Assembly: GCA_035995165.1 (NCBI GenBank)
Contig: DASYKU010000084.1
Location: 1 to 36,756 of the forward strand
Source of the DNA: Mycobacteriales bacterium
GTDB lineage: Bacteria; Actinomycetota; Actinomycetes; Mycobacteriales; CADCTP01
Direction: 5' to 3'
DNA: 36,756 bases
Numbering within the stretch: position 1 is the stretch's first letter; each line of letters begins with the position of its first letter. A model generated the notes under the pieces. That model was not told the DNA's origin and ran no database searches. It was given only the letters and a program-made list of their open reading frames with translations. Shown piece after piece: positions 1 to 7,747 of this stretch. A program made the position numbers and the translations under genes.

Positions 1-27
1 CGGCGGGCCGAGACCATCGAGATGCCG

Positions 28-33
28 TAGCCT
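28..33 (+). promoter_or_regulatory. -10-like hexamer of a leaderless promoter (VOC gene)
   Basis: The hexamer TAGCCT lies exactly 6 nt before the ATG at 40, so transcription would start at or next to the start codon. There is no Shine-Dalgarno sequence between them. No convincing -35 can be checked because the window begins 27 bases upstream. Confidence 0.4.
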
Positions 34-39
34 CCGCGC

Positions 40-453
40 ATGAACTGGACGCTCGAGGTCGTGTGCGTGCCGGTGTCCGATGTGGACGCGGCCAAGGAGT
101 TCTACTGGGCGCAGCTCGGATTCGCCGTCGACCACGACACCACGATCGGCGCGGACAACCGGATCGTGCAGCTCACGCCGCCCGGCTCGGGCTGCTCGAT
201 CTGCATCGGCACCGCCGTGGTGGCGATGCCGCCGGGCTCGATGCAGGGCCTGCAGCTGGTGGTGCCGGACATCCGGAAGGCGCACGCGGAGCTGACCGCG
301 CGCGGTGTCGACGCCGGCGAGGTCCAGGTGTACGCGCGGGACGGGCTGCGCCCGGCCGTCGACGGCGACGAGCTGAACAACGTCGGCTTCCTGCACTTCA
401 CCGACCCCGACGGCAACGGCTGGGCCGTCCAGCAGATCACCGCCCGGAGCTGA
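40..453 (+). CDS. VOC family (glyoxalase/bleomycin-resistance fold) protein
   Basis: This 137-residue protein is one vicinal-oxygen-chelate domain with two beta-alpha-beta-beta-beta modules. The first starts with VSDVDAAKEFYWAQLGF (about residues 13-29). The second ends with the family signature FTDPDGNGWAVQQI (about 120-133), where the acidic residue of the DPDGN turn region lies near the usual metal site. The length is typical of single-domain VOC proteins, which act as glyoxalases, dioxygenases, epimerases or antibiotic-binding proteins; the substrate cannot be read from the sequence. The ATG is preceded at 6 nt by a -10-like TAGCCT, suggesting a leaderless message. The 3' end overlaps the convergent MaoC-like gene by 17 bp. 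Confidence 0.85.
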   Translation: MNWTLEVVCVPVSDVDAAKEFYWAQLGFAVDHDTTIGADNRIVQLTPPGSGCSICIGTAVVAMPPGSMQGLQLVVPDIRKAHAELTARGVDAGEVQVYARDGLRPAVDGDELNNVGFLHFTDPDGNGWAVQQITARS

Positions 454-949
454 GCCGGGGCTCCGGGCGGCGGCGGAGGAAGTTCGTCGCGCGGAAGGTG
501 ATCGGGCGGCCGTCGTCCTGGTTGAGCAGCTCGGCGCCGGTGAGGACGACGCCGCGGTCCGGCCTGGACCGCGATGTCCGGGTCTCCAGGATCGTGACCC
601 GCAGCCGGAGCGTGTCACCGGGGCGCAGCGGGACCTGCCAGCGCAGCTCGTCCAGCCCGGGCGAGGCCAGGCTGGCGACCCGGGACAGGTAGTGGTCGGC
701 GATCAGCCGCATCGCCAGGCTGCCCGACTGCCAGCCGCTGCCGATGATCCCGCCGAACGGCCCGCTCGCCGCGTACGCCCGGTCGACGTGGATGGGCTGC
801 GGGTCGTACCGGCCGGCGAACTCGAGGATCTCCTCCTCCGTCACCGACAGGTGGCCGTACTCGTAGACCGCGCCGGCCGCATAGTCCTCGAACCACCGGT
901 CGTCCGGCGGCGCGGCGAAGTCGGTCTCGCTGAGGACCCGGGTACCCAT
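437..949 (-). CDS. MaoC-like hot-dog-fold dehydratase
   Basis: The protein has 170 residues when started at the ATG at 949. MaoC-like proteins are (R)-specific enoyl-CoA hydratases or related hot-dog enzymes. The hydratase motif is visible as FAGRYDPQPIHVD (about residues 42-54), carrying the Asp and His of the catalytic D-x(4)-H pair. It is followed by FGGIIGSGWQSGSLAMRLI, the usual helix after the active-site loop. The second half, with LRWQVPLRPGDTLRLRV and the closing strands, is the standard hot-dog core. A -10-like GATGAT ends 6 nt before the ATG. The frame is open much further upstream, but that extension is Arg/Pro/Ser-rich noise overlapping the opposite-strand hydrolase, so the internal ATG is preferred. 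Confidence 0.85.
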   Translation of the reverse strand: MGTRVLSETDFAAPPDDRWFEDYAAGAVYEYGHLSVTEEEILEFAGRYDPQPIHVDRAYAASGPFGGIIGSGWQSGSLAMRLIADHYLSRVASLASPGLDELRWQVPLRPGDTLRLRVTILETRTSRSRPDRGVVLTGAELLNQDDGRPITFRATNFLRRRPEPRLSSGR

Positions 950-955
950 GGACGG

Positions 956-961
956 ATCATC
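956..961 (-). promoter_or_regulatory. -10-like hexamer of a leaderless promoter (MaoC-like gene)
   Basis: On the minus strand GATGAT (4 of 6 matches to TATAAT) ends 6 nt before the ATG at 949, matching the spacing at several other genes here. No Shine-Dalgarno sequence intervenes. This is one weak hexamer, so support comes mainly from the repeated spacing. Confidence 0.3.
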
Positions 962-984
962 GCACCGGACCAGCGGAGATCGGC

Positions 985-1136
985 ATGACGGGCGTCTCCC
1001 CGGCGGCACTGGACGACGCCGCACGCGAGCTCGGGATCTCCCTGCCCCCGGACCGGGACGAGGCGCTCCGCAGGCTTCCGACTTCGCCACGTTCCTGCGC
1101 CGGATGAAGGCCGAGGGCACCTTCCGCCGGGAGTGA
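985..1136 (+). pseudogene. Small frameshifted ORF remnant
   Basis: From the ATG at 985 the frame reads MTGVSPAALDDAARELGISL and continues to about codon 28 with good third-position G/C, then degrades and stops at 1107. The neighbouring frame takes over near 1070 and reads ASDFATFLRRMKAEGTFRRE before a stop at 1134-1136. Joined by a one-base shift, the two halves make a protein of about 51 residues with an amphipathic N-terminal helix and a basic C-terminus, which looks more natural than either frame alone. It may be a single indel in a small gene or a sequencing error. I do not recognise the family. It lies upstream of the metallo-hydrolase on the same strand. Confidence 0.3.
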
Positions 1137-1157
1137 GCGAGCGGCGAGGATCGCGTC

Positions 1158-1925
1158 ATGACCTCCGTGAGGGTGCAGCTTGTGGGTGGGCCGACCACGC
1201 TGATCGAGATCGGCGGCGTCCGGCTGCTGGTCGACCCGACGTTCGACCCGCCCGGCGACCATCCGATCGGCAGCCGGGCGCTGCGGAAGACCCGCGGCCC
1301 GGCAGTGCCGGCGGGGGAGATCGGCGCCGTGGACGCCGTGCTGCTCTCGCACGACCAGCATCCGGACAACCTCGACGACGCCGGGCGTGCCTTCCTCGCC
1401 GACGCGCCGCTGACGCTGACGACCGGGGCCGCGGCCGAGCGGCTCGGCGGGACGGCCCAGGAGCTGCCTAACTGGCGGCACGTCACGCTGCCCCGCCCCG
1501 GCGGCGGCGAGCTGCGGATCGTCGGCGTGCCCGCGCAGCACGGCCCGGACGGCACCGAGCACTTGGTCGGCCCGGTCACCGGCTTCGTCCTGGACGGCGA
1601 CGGCCTGCCCACCATGTACGTCAGCGGCGACAACGCCTCGCTGGCCATCGTCCAGGCCGTCGTCGACCACCTCGGCCCGATCGACCTCGCCGTCCTGTTC
1701 GCCGGCGCGGCCCGGACGCCGCTGCTCGACGCCTATCTGACCCTGACCAACGACCAGGCCGCCCGGGCGGCCGCGATCCTCCGCCCGGCCCGCATCATCC
1801 CCGTCCACACCGAAGGCTGGGCCCACTTCACCGCCGACCGCGCTGGGCTGCCGGCCGCCTTCGAGACCCATGACGTATCGGATCAACTCCTGTTCCTCGC
1901 CCCGGGCGAATCCACCACCCTCTGA
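1158..1925 (+). CDS. Metallo-beta-lactamase-fold hydrolase, UlaG-like
   Basis: A 255-residue single-domain MBL-fold protein. The N-terminus VQLVGGPTTLIEIGGVRLLVDPTFD (about residues 6-30) is the paired beta-hairpin opening of the UlaG-like branch. The metal-binding motif is the variant SHDQHPDNLD (about 69-78) in place of the classical H-x-H-x-D-H, as is usual in this branch. Further ligands are probably His in AQHGPDG (about 132), Asp in SGDNAS (about 157) and His in IPVHTEGWAHF (about 217). Relatives include lactonases and phosphodiesterase-like enzymes; the substrate is unknown. The start follows a GCGAGGA sequence at ribosome-binding distance. The stop at 1925 is followed closely by a decayed VOC gene. 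Confidence 0.85.
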   Translation: MTSVRVQLVGGPTTLIEIGGVRLLVDPTFDPPGDHPIGSRALRKTRGPAVPAGEIGAVDAVLLSHDQHPDNLDDAGRAFLADAPLTLTTGAAAERLGGTAQELPNWRHVTLPRPGGGELRIVGVPAQHGPDGTEHLVGPVTGFVLDGDGLPTMYVSGDNASLAIVQAVVDHLGPIDLAVLFAGAARTPLLDAYLTLTNDQAARAAAILRPARIIPVHTEGWAHFTADRAGLPAAFETHDVSDQLLFLAPGESTTL

Positions 1926-1963
1926 CCCACCGCCGGGTCAGAGTTCGAGGACGAGACGGAGGC

Positions 1964-2254
1964 GCGTTCTGGCGAGGCGCGCTCGGCTACGCGTCCTCCC
2001 AGGACCCCCAGGTGTCCGACCTGTATGACCCCCGGCAGCTCAACCCGGTCATCAACCTCCAGCCCATGGACCCCAGCGAGACCGAACGCCGGCGGCAGCG
2101 CAACCGGATCCACCTCGAACTGCTGCTGCCCGCCGACCAGCTCCGGGCGCGGGCCGACACCGCGGTCGCCGCCGGCGGCCGGATCCTCGACCAGTCCCCG
2201 GACCGCTACCGGATCGCCGACCCCGAGGACAACGAGCTCGACCTCAGACGTTGA
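1964..2254 (+). pseudogene. 5'-truncated VOC/glyoxalase-like gene
   Basis: In one frame from 1964 the sequence reads AFWRGALGYASSQDP, the typical start of the first helix of a glyoxalase-like domain. It continues without a stop to ADPEDNELDLRR, the family C-terminus, at 2254. Intact relatives begin about 10-15 residues earlier with a beta strand such as 'hivlDcaDp'. Upstream of 1964 this frame reads RVRVRGRDGG and runs into the metallo-hydrolase, with no start codon or strand-like sequence. A GTG at 2012 could start translation but would drop the first helix. The 3' end overlaps the convergent ychF stop by 11 bp. Probably a remnant left by a deletion next to the hydrolase gene. Confidence 0.6.
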
Positions 2255-3317
2255 AGCGGAATTCGACGACGTCGCCGTCGCGCATGAGGTAGTCCTTGCC
2301 TTCGATGCGGGCCTTGCCGACGGCGCGGGCGGCCGGGACGGAGCCGGCGGCGATGAGGTCGTCGTACGAGACGATCTCGGCCTTGATGAAGCCGCGCTGG
2401 AAGTCGGTGTGGATGACGCCGGCCGCCTCGGGGGCGGTCGCGCCGACCGGGATCGTCCAGGCCCGGGACTCCTTGGGACCGGCGGTGAGGTAGGTCTGCA
2501 GGCCCAGGGTGCGGAACCCGACCCGGACGAGCTGATCGAGCCCGGGCTCGTCCTGGCCGATGGAGGCCAGCAGCTCGGCCGCGTCCGCAGCCGGCAGGTC
2601 GATCAGCTCGGACTCGACCTTCGCGTCCAGGAACACCGCCTCGGCCGGGGCGACCAGCGCCCGCAGCGAGTCCAGGTAGGGCGCGTCGGCCAGCTCGGCC
2701 TCGTCGACGTTGAAGACGTACAGGAACGGCTTGGTGGTCAGCAGCGACAGCTCGCGCAGCGGCTCGATGTCGATCCCGGCCGACGACAGCGTCCGCCCAC
2801 TGTCCAGGATGGACCGCGCCTCCTGTACGGCCGCCAGCACCGGCGCCTTGTCCTTCTGGATCCGGGCTTCCTTCTCCAGCCGGGGCAGCGCCTTGTCCAC
2901 GGTCTGCAGGTCGGCCAGCACGAGCTCGGTGTTGATCGTCTCGATGTCGTCCTTGGGCGAGACCTGGCCCTCGACGTGCACCACGTCGGGATCGCCGAAG
3001 GCCCGGATGACCTGGCAGATCGCGTTGGACTCGCGGATGTTGGCCAGGAACTTGTTGCCCAGCCCCTGCCCCTCGCTGGCCCCGCGGACCAGCCCGGCGA
3101 TGTCCACGAACGACACCGTCGCCGGCACGGTCTTGACGCTGTCGAAGAGCTTGGCGAGCGCTCCCAACCGAGCGTCGGGCACGCCGACCACGCCGACGTT
3201 CGGCTCGATCGTCGCGTACGGGTAGTTCGCCGCGAGCACGGAGTTCTTGGTCAGCGCGTTGAACAGCGTCGACTTGCCCACGTTGGGCAGGCCGACGATG
3301 CCGATGGTGAGTGCCAC
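2244..3317 (-). CDS. ychF: Redox-regulated ATPase YchF (Obg family)
   Basis: A 357-residue Obg-family P-loop protein that hydrolyses ATP rather than GTP and is tied to ribosome binding and oxidative stress response. The P-loop is GLPNVGKS (residues 9-16), and switch II is DIAGLVRGASEGQGLG with Gln replacing the usual catalytic residue region of Obg. The base-specificity motif reads NVDE instead of the GTPase NKxD, the known reason for ATP preference. A helical insert and the C-terminal TGS-like domain (ending KDYLMRDGDVVEFRFNV) follow. The GTG at 3317 is preferred over the ATG at 3323: it gives the family start ALTIGIVGLP and the length I recall for the M. tuberculosis protein, and it sits 8 nt after a TAGACT -10. 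The gene is convergent with the VOC remnant. Confidence 0.95.
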   Translation of the reverse strand: MALTIGIVGLPNVGKSTLFNALTKNSVLAANYPYATIEPNVGVVGVPDARLGALAKLFDSVKTVPATVSFVDIAGLVRGASEGQGLGNKFLANIRESNAICQVIRAFGDPDVVHVEGQVSPKDDIETINTELVLADLQTVDKALPRLEKEARIQKDKAPVLAAVQEARSILDSGRTLSSAGIDIEPLRELSLLTTKPFLYVFNVDEAELADAPYLDSLRALVAPAEAVFLDAKVESELIDLPAADAAELLASIGQDEPGLDQLVRVGFRTLGLQTYLTAGPKESRAWTIPVGATAPEAAGVIHTDFQRGFIKAEIVSYDDLIAAGSVPAARAVGKARIEGKDYLMRDGDVVEFRFNV

Positions 3318-3325
3318 GCCCATCG

Positions 3326-3331
3326 AGTCTA
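3326..3331 (-). promoter_or_regulatory. -10 hexamer TAGACT upstream of ychF
   Basis: TAGACT on the minus strand ends 8 nt before the GTG at 3317 and only 2 nt before the ATG at 3323. Transcription starting about 7 nt downstream could include the GTG but would begin too late for the ATG. This argues for a leaderless or nearly leaderless message from the GTG. Confidence 0.4.
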
Positions 3332-3399
3332 CTGACGTAACGCTCCCCCGCCGTCCGCCCACCTACGGATGTGGACAGGCGGTCGCGGCCGGGGTCGCG

Positions 3400-3720
3400 G
3401 TGGCCGACGGCATCGTCGTCGCCGGGATCGCCGGCCCCGGCGGCACCCCGCCCGCGTACGCGGTCGAGCGCGAGCCGGACGGCACGGTGACCGTGAGCGT
3501 CGGACAGCTGTTCGACCTGCGGGGGCTGCAGCGGGCGCTGGACCGGGCCGGCGTGCCGGGCAAGATCGTCCTGGTCGAGCCCGGATGCCATGACGGTCCG
3601 GCCAGGTGTGACGGCCGGCCCGACCGGCGGGCGACGCGCCGGGTGGCCTGCCCGGCGCGGCGCCGTCGCGGGGGGACCATGCGTCGGTGGACGTCACCAC
3701 GCTGCTGCTCGCCCTGCTGA
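3400..3720 (+). CDS. Hypothetical membrane-anchored protein, possibly degraded
   Basis: From a GTG at 3400 the frame reads a hydrophobic Ala/Val/Gly stretch (about residues 1-14), then PPAYAVEREPDGTVTVSVGQ and a segment ending IVLVEPGC (about 55-63). The 'YAVE-PDGTVTV...LxRALxxAGV' pattern recurs in small actinobacterial membrane-anchored proteins of unknown function, seen here from memory of family style only. After the Cys at about 63 the frame turns Arg-rich and shows no protein-like composition up to the stop at 3720. The real gene may have ended near 3590 and lost its stop. The tail overlaps rmuC by 34 bp. There is no clear ribosome-binding site. It is either a real small gene with a misread end or a remnant. 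Confidence 0.4.
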   Translation: MADGIVVAGIAGPGGTPPAYAVEREPDGTVTVSVGQLFDLRGLQRALDRAGVPGKIVLVEPGCHDGPARCDGRPDRRATRRVACPARRRRGGTMRRWTSPRCCSPC

Positions 3721-5072
3721 CCGCGGTCGCCGGGCTGGTCGTGGGCGTCACCCTCGGCCGCGGCTCCGGCGTCAGGGCGGCGGCCGAGCGGGACGCCCTG
3801 CGCGACGAGCGCGACCGGCTCTACCGGGAGCGGGAGGCGCTGGAGACCCGGGCCCGGCGGGCCGAGGCCGAGGCGGCGGCGAGCGCGGCCGCCCTGGACG
3901 CCGAGCGGGCCGGGGACCAGCGGCTGCGGGAGACGTTCGCGGCGTTGTCGGGCGAGGCGCTGGCCCGCAACAACGAGGCGTTCGTCCAGCTCGCGGAGGC
4001 CCGACTGGCAGAAGCGACGACGAAAGCCGGCGGCGACCTGGACAAGCGCCAGCAGGCGATCGAGGGCCTGGTCGCGCCGCTGCGGGACACGCTGGGCAAG
4101 GTCGAGCAGCAGATCCGCGAGGTCGAGCGCGGCCGCGCGGGGGCGTACTCGTCGCTGCTGGAGCAGGTCGCGACCATGCGGCAGACCTCGGAGCAGCTGC
4201 GTACGGAGACCGCGCAGCTGGTCACCGCCCTGCGCGCGCCGCAGATCCGCGGCCGCTGGGGCGAGCTGCAGCTGCGCCGGGTGGTGGAGTCCGCGGGCAT
4301 GCTGGAGCACTGCGACTTCACCGAGCAGCCGTCCGTCGCCGGCGAGGACGGCCTGCTGCGCCCGGACCTGGTCGTGCACCTGGCCGGCGGCAAGAACGTC
4401 GTGGTCGACTCGAAGGTCGCGTTCTCCGGGTTCCTGGAGGCGTCCGAGGCCCGCGACGAGGCGACCCGGGCGGCCCGGCTCAAGGCGCACGCCCGGCACC
4501 TGCGCACGCATGTGGACCAGCTGGCGGCCAAGGCGTACTGGGAGCGGTTCGATCCGAGCCCGGAGTTCGTCGTCTGCTTCGTGCCGGCCGACGTGTTCCT
4601 GGACGCGGCGCTGCAGCAGGAGCCGGGGCTGCTGGAGCACGCCTTCGAGCGCAACGTCGTGATCGCGACCCCGTCGACGCTGATGGCGATGCTGCGCACG
4701 GTCGGGTACGCCTGGCGGCAGGAGGCACTGGCCCGCAACGCCCGCGAGGTGCACGAGCTGGCCCGCGAGTTCTACACCCGGCTCGCGACGATGGGCTCGC
4801 ACGTCGACGCCGTCGGCACCGCGCTGAACTCGGCCGTCAACCGCTACAACAAGGCGGTCAGCTCGCTGGAGAGCCGGGTCCTGGTCAGCGCGCGCAAGCT
4901 GCGCGAACTGCGGGTCACCGACGCCGAGCTGCCCTCGCCGCGGCAGGTCGAGTCGGCCGCCCGCTCGGTGGAGAAGGAGGTGCTGGTCTCCGGCGACACG
5001 ATCGTGCCGCTCGGCTCCCGGCCCCGTCCCACCCAGGGCGACCTGCTCGGCCGTGAGGCTTTCGGGTCGTAG
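3687..5072 (+). CDS. rmuC: DNA recombination protein RmuC
   Basis: A 461-residue RmuC homologue, a family that limits rearrangement at inverted repeats and is predicted to be a membrane-tethered nuclease. One transmembrane helix (about residues 4-24) is followed by a long coiled coil rich in Ala, Glu and Arg (about 30-180). The RmuC domain (about 185-420) contains the PD-(D/E)xK-like core, with DLVVHLAGGKNVVVDSKVAF (about 229-248) giving the Asp and the Asp-Ser-Lys triad. The domain continues through PEFVVCFVPADVFLDAAL and IATPSTLMAMLRTVGYAW, both diagnostic of the family. The GTG start follows a G-rich ribosome-binding sequence about 10 nt upstream. DUF6542 follows on the same strand after 46 bp. 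Confidence 0.93.
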   Translation: MDVTTLLLALLTAVAGLVVGVTLGRGSGVRAAAERDALRDERDRLYREREALETRARRAEAEAAASAAALDAERAGDQRLRETFAALSGEALARNNEAFVQLAEARLAEATTKAGGDLDKRQQAIEGLVAPLRDTLGKVEQQIREVERGRAGAYSSLLEQVATMRQTSEQLRTETAQLVTALRAPQIRGRWGELQLRRVVESAGMLEHCDFTEQPSVAGEDGLLRPDLVVHLAGGKNVVVDSKVAFSGFLEASEARDEATRAARLKAHARHLRTHVDQLAAKAYWERFDPSPEFVVCFVPADVFLDAALQQEPGLLEHAFERNVVIATPSTLMAMLRTVGYAWRQEALARNAREVHELAREFYTRLATMGSHVDAVGTALNSAVNRYNKAVSSLESRVLVSARKLRELRVTDAELPSPRQVESAARSVEKEVLVSGDTIVPLGSRPRPTQGDLLGREAFGS

Positions 5073-5106
5073 GCAACATCCACAGTGGGATCCGCGTCAG
5101 CGGAAG

Positions 5107-5112
5107 TAGAGT
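5107..5112 (+). promoter_or_regulatory. -10 hexamer TAGAGT of a leaderless promoter (DUF6542 gene)
   Basis: TAGAGT ends exactly 6 nt before the GTG at 5119, and the intervening bases GCGCGC contain no ribosome-binding site. This predicts a transcript that starts on the initiation codon. Confidence 0.45.
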
Positions 5113-5118
5113 GCGCGC

Positions 5119-5574
5119 GTGTCGCGCCGCAACCGATCCGAGCAGGAGCGTGGCGTGTACGTCGACCAGGTACGGGACCAGCGCCGGTACGACCCGGCGC
5201 CGGCCGGCAACACCGGCCCGTCGCTGACCGGCACCGGCGCGGTCCTGCTGCTGACCGGCATCTCCGCGGTCGCGGGCGTGCTCGACGTGCTGGCCGGGTC
5301 CTCGCTGCGGCTGATCTTCGCGGCCGGGCTCGTGCTGGGCGCGCTCATCGCATCCCTGCTGGTCGTCCGGCGGGACCTGCTGACCGTCGTGTTCGCGCCG
5401 CCGCTGGTGTTCCTGGCCGCGTCCGCGGTCGCGGTGCTGCTCGGCCGGGGCGACGCCGGCGGCGGGCTCATCGACCTGGCCACGAGCTGGCTGGTCTACG
5501 GCTTCCCCGCGATGGCGATCGCGACCGGGGTCGCGGGGGTCGTCGCGCTGATCCGCCGCTCCCGCAGCCGCTGA
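5119..5574 (+). CDS. DUF6542 family four-helix membrane protein
   Basis: A 151-residue integral membrane protein. A polar, basic N-terminal tail (about residues 1-33, SRRNRSEQER at the front) precedes four hydrophobic helices at about 37-58, 62-81, 87-110 and 120-145. The protein ends in a basic RRSRSR cluster. The pattern matches the actinobacterial DUF6542 domain, whose function is unknown to me. Its place between ychF and ispH, on the strand opposite both, matches the arrangement I recall around Rv1111c in mycobacteria. The GTG start is chosen because a TAGAGT -10-like hexamer sits 6 nt before it. The 3' side faces ispH across a 270-bp spacer carrying a 72-bp palindrome. Confidence 0.75.
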   Translation: MSRRNRSEQERGVYVDQVRDQRRYDPAPAGNTGPSLTGTGAVLLLTGISAVAGVLDVLAGSSLRLIFAAGLVLGALIASLLVVRRDLLTVVFAPPLVFLAASAVAVLLGRGDAGGGLIDLATSWLVYGFPAMAIATGVAGVVALIRRSRSR

Positions 5575-5707
5575 CTCCGGCGTCGCGGCCCCGCGTCCCT
5601 CGGTAAGCGCGATCGTCGGTCAGAACCAGGCCGCGGTTGATCCCGCCGTTGGTCGGCGCCGGGCGCGGGGCCGGCCTGCCGTTCGGCGATCGTCGGGTGG
5701 GAGCGGC

Positions 5708-5779
5708 GGTGTCCGCTCAGAGCCCTACCACTCGGAGTGGTAATTGCCACTCCGAGTGGTAGCGCTTCGATCGGACACC
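5708..5779. repeat. 72-bp nested palindrome, copy 1
   Basis: The outer arms GGTGTCCG (5708-5715) and CGGACACC (5772-5779) are perfect inverted repeats. Exactly 18 bp inside each end lies a perfect 36-bp palindrome (5726-5761) with 15-bp arms around the loop TAATTG. Each arm is itself nearly palindromic (CCACTCGGAGTGG and CCACTCCGAGTGG), so one long hairpin or two short ones can form. It sits in the 270-bp spacer between the convergent DUF6542 and ispH genes, where it could act as a two-way terminator. The rest of that spacer shows no gene. Two more copies of identical length and layout occur near 36 kb. Confidence 0.85.
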
Positions 5780-5844
5780 GTCCTGCGTGCGCGACCGCCG
5801 GCCGCTCGGCATCCGGCGCGAGTCGTCAGGCGCGCAGATGGCTG

Positions 5845-6804
5845 TCAGGCGCCGGCGGCGATGCGGCGGAGTTCGCGGGGGAGGGCGAAGGACTGCTTCT
5901 CCTCGACCGCGGTGACCGGCTCGACGTCGTCGTACCCGCGCTCCGCCAGCCAGGCCAGCACGTCGGTGACCAGGATCTCCGGCACCGAGGCGCCGCTGGA
6001 CAGGCCGACCGTGGCGACCCCGTCCAGCCAGGCCTCGTCGATCGCGGTCGCGTCCTCGACCAGGTGCGCGGCCTTGGCCCCGTGGTCCTTCGCGACCTCG
6101 ACCATCCGGACCGAGTTCGAGGAGTTGGCCGAGCCGACGACCAGGAACAGGTCGGCCTGCACGCCGATCGCCTTCACCGCGGCCTGCCGGTTCTGGGTGG
6201 CGTAGCAGATGTCGTCGCTGGGCGGCGAGTGCAGCCCCGGGAACCGCTGGCCCAGCGCCGAGACCGTCTCCAGCGTCTCGTCCACCGACAGCGTGGTCTG
6301 GGACAGCCAGACGACCTTGTCCGGGTCCTTGACCTCGACCTTCGCCGCGTCCGCGGGGCCGTCGACGAGGGTCGTGACCTCCGGCGCCTCGCCGTGCGTG
6401 CCGACGACCTCTTCGTGGCCCTCGTGCCCGATCAGGAGGATCTCGTACCCCTCCCTGGCGAACCGGCGGGCCTCGTTGTGCACCTTGGTGACCAGCGGGC
6501 AGGTCGCGTCGATGGTGCGCAGGTTGCGGGCGGCGGCCTCCTCGTGCACGACCGGAGCGACACCGTGCGCGGAGAAGACCACCGTGGCGCCCTCCGGCAC
6601 CTCCTCGGTCTCCTCCACGAAGATCGCCCCGCGGGCCTCGAGCGCGCGCACGACGTGCAGGTTGTGCACGATCTGCTTCCGTACGTACACCGGAGCGCCC
6701 TCGATCTCGAGGATCCGCTCGACCGTCTGGACCGCTCGGTCGACGCCCGCGCAGTAGCCCCGCGGGGTGGCGAGCAGAACCTTCTTCGGGCCGGACGAGA
6801 TCAT
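5845..6804 (-). CDS. ispH: 4-hydroxy-3-methylbut-2-enyl diphosphate reductase (IspH/LytB)
   Basis: A 319-residue IspH, the last enzyme of the methylerythritol phosphate pathway. It reduces HMBPP to isopentenyl and dimethylallyl diphosphate with an iron-sulfur cluster. The three cluster-binding cysteines are Cys18 in RGYCAGV, Cys102 in DATCPLV and Cys200 in DDICYAT, spaced as in the E. coli enzyme. The substrate-binding SANSSNS motif (about 226-232) and GASVPEILV near the C-terminus are present. The ATG at 6804 is chosen over an upstream in-frame ATG because TACCAT ends 6 nt before it and the protein then starts at the family N-terminus. The upstream 200-codon extension of the frame lies opposite the divergent gene and is noise. 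Confidence 0.97.
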   Translation of the reverse strand: MISSGPKKVLLATPRGYCAGVDRAVQTVERILEIEGAPVYVRKQIVHNLHVVRALEARGAIFVEETEEVPEGATVVFSAHGVAPVVHEEAAARNLRTIDATCPLVTKVHNEARRFAREGYEILLIGHEGHEEVVGTHGEAPEVTTLVDGPADAAKVEVKDPDKVVWLSQTTLSVDETLETVSALGQRFPGLHSPPSDDICYATQNRQAAVKAIGVQADLFLVVGSANSSNSVRMVEVAKDHGAKAAHLVEDATAIDEAWLDGVATVGLSSGASVPEILVTDVLAWLAERGYDDVEPVTAVEEKQSFALPRELRRIAAGA

Positions 6805-6810
6805 GACTCG

Positions 6811-6816
6811 ATGGTA
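6811..6816 (-). promoter_or_regulatory. ispH: -10 hexamer TACCAT of a leaderless promoter (ispH)
   Basis: On the minus strand TACCAT ends 6 nt before the ATG at 6804, with CGAGTC between and no Shine-Dalgarno sequence. The promoter lies back to back with that of the divergent lipid-droplet gene, whose CAGGCT is at 6854-6859. Confidence 0.45.
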
Positions 6817-6853
6817 CGTGCGGGGGTCACGAGCGTCCCGCGCCCGCATGGGG

Positions 6854-6859
6854 CAGGCT
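6854..6859 (+). promoter_or_regulatory. -10-like hexamer CAGGCT upstream of the lipid-droplet gene
   Basis: CAGGCT ends 6 nt before the ATG at 6866, again with no ribosome-binding site between. The first base departs from the usual T, so on its own this is a weak call. Confidence 0.3.
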
Positions 6860-6865
6860 GTTGTC

Positions 6866-7747
6866 ATGAGCACGCCGATCCCGCCGCCGCTGCGCGCCGC
6901 CGCCGGACTGGCCGCGCTGGCCATCGACTCCGCGCGCAAGGTGCCCCGCCAGCTCGTCGGCCTGCCGGTGCTCGCGGTCAGCACCGCGTTGCAGGCCTCC
7001 CTGAAGGCGCAGCAGACGTACGCCGGGCTGGTCGCCCGGGGTGACGAAGTTCTCACCCAGCTGCGCGGCCAGCAGGAGGGCGCGCCACCCTGGGCGCAGT
7101 TCGACGACGAGCCTGCGGGGGCCCGGCCACCGTCGGCCTTCGACGCGGTCCCGGAGCCGCCGGACGCCGCTGACGATGTCGTGACCGAGGACCTGGCCGA
7201 CTCGCTGATCGAGGAGGCGGGCGAGGAGGCGGCGCTGATCGAGGCGGTCGAGCGGGAGCTCGACCCGGACTTCGACCGGGACGTGCCGTCGATCGCCGAG
7301 GAGCGGGCCGAGCAGGCCGAGGCCGACGCGGAGAACGTGCTCGGCGAGATCGAGGAGGACCAGGACGCCGCCGCCGACGCCGCGCTGGCCGAGGCCGGCG
7401 TGACCGTGGCGGACTTCGAGCCCGGCCGGGCCGGGCCGGAGCGCGTCAACGGGCGGCCGCCGGGGTCCGGCACCGAGCCCGGCGCCGACCTGCCCGGGGA
7501 CGCGCTGGTGGCCGACGCCGCCGCGGCCGACGCCGCGCTGGCCGGCGGCCCGCTGGACGGGTACCTCGCGGTCGACCCGCCGGTGGCCGGCTACGACGGG
7601 TTCTCCATCCCCCAGCTGCGCGGGCGGCTGCGGTCGCTGACGATCGAGCAGGTCGAGGCGCTGGTCGCGTACGAGCGGGCGAACCAGGCCCGGCCGGCGT
7701 ACCTGACGATGCTGGAGAACCGGCTGACGACGCTGCGGTCCCGCTGA
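6866..7747 (+). CDS. Lipid-droplet-associated protein family
   Basis: A 293-residue actinobacterial protein in the conserved slot between ispH and xseA (Rv1109c position). An N-terminal amphipathic segment with [20 protein letters not shown] (about residues 33-52) is followed by a long, very acidic Glu/Asp/Ala-rich middle (about 85-230) that looks unstructured. A C-terminal domain of about 50 residues, with [20 protein letters not shown] and a basic helix ending at RLTTLRSR, resembles the small helical fold shared by this family. Homologues have been found on lipid droplets in rhodococci; that role is inferred here from family and position. The ATG is chosen for the leaderless-type -10 at 6 nt. 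The stop abuts the GTG of xseA. Confidence 0.75.
   Translation: MSTPIPPPLRAAAGLAALAIDSARKVPRQLVGLPVLAVSTALQASLKAQQTYAGLVARGDEVLTQLRGQQEGAPPWAQFDDEPAGARPPSAFDAVPEPPDAADDVVTEDLADSLIEEAGEEAALIEAVERELDPDFDRDVPSIAEERAEQAEADAENVLGEIEEDQDAAADAALAEAGVTVADFEPGRAGPERVNGRPPGSGTEPGADLPGDALVADAAAADAALAGGPLDGYLAVDPPVAGYDGFSIPQLRGRLRSLTIEQVEALVAYERANQARPAYLTMLENRLTTLRSR

Noticed and set aside
5610-5696. Direct repeat CGATCGTCGG at 5610 and 5687 near palindrome copy 1
   Set aside because: A 10-bp match in GC-rich DNA is not unusual, and no counterpart is seen beside the other two palindrome copies.
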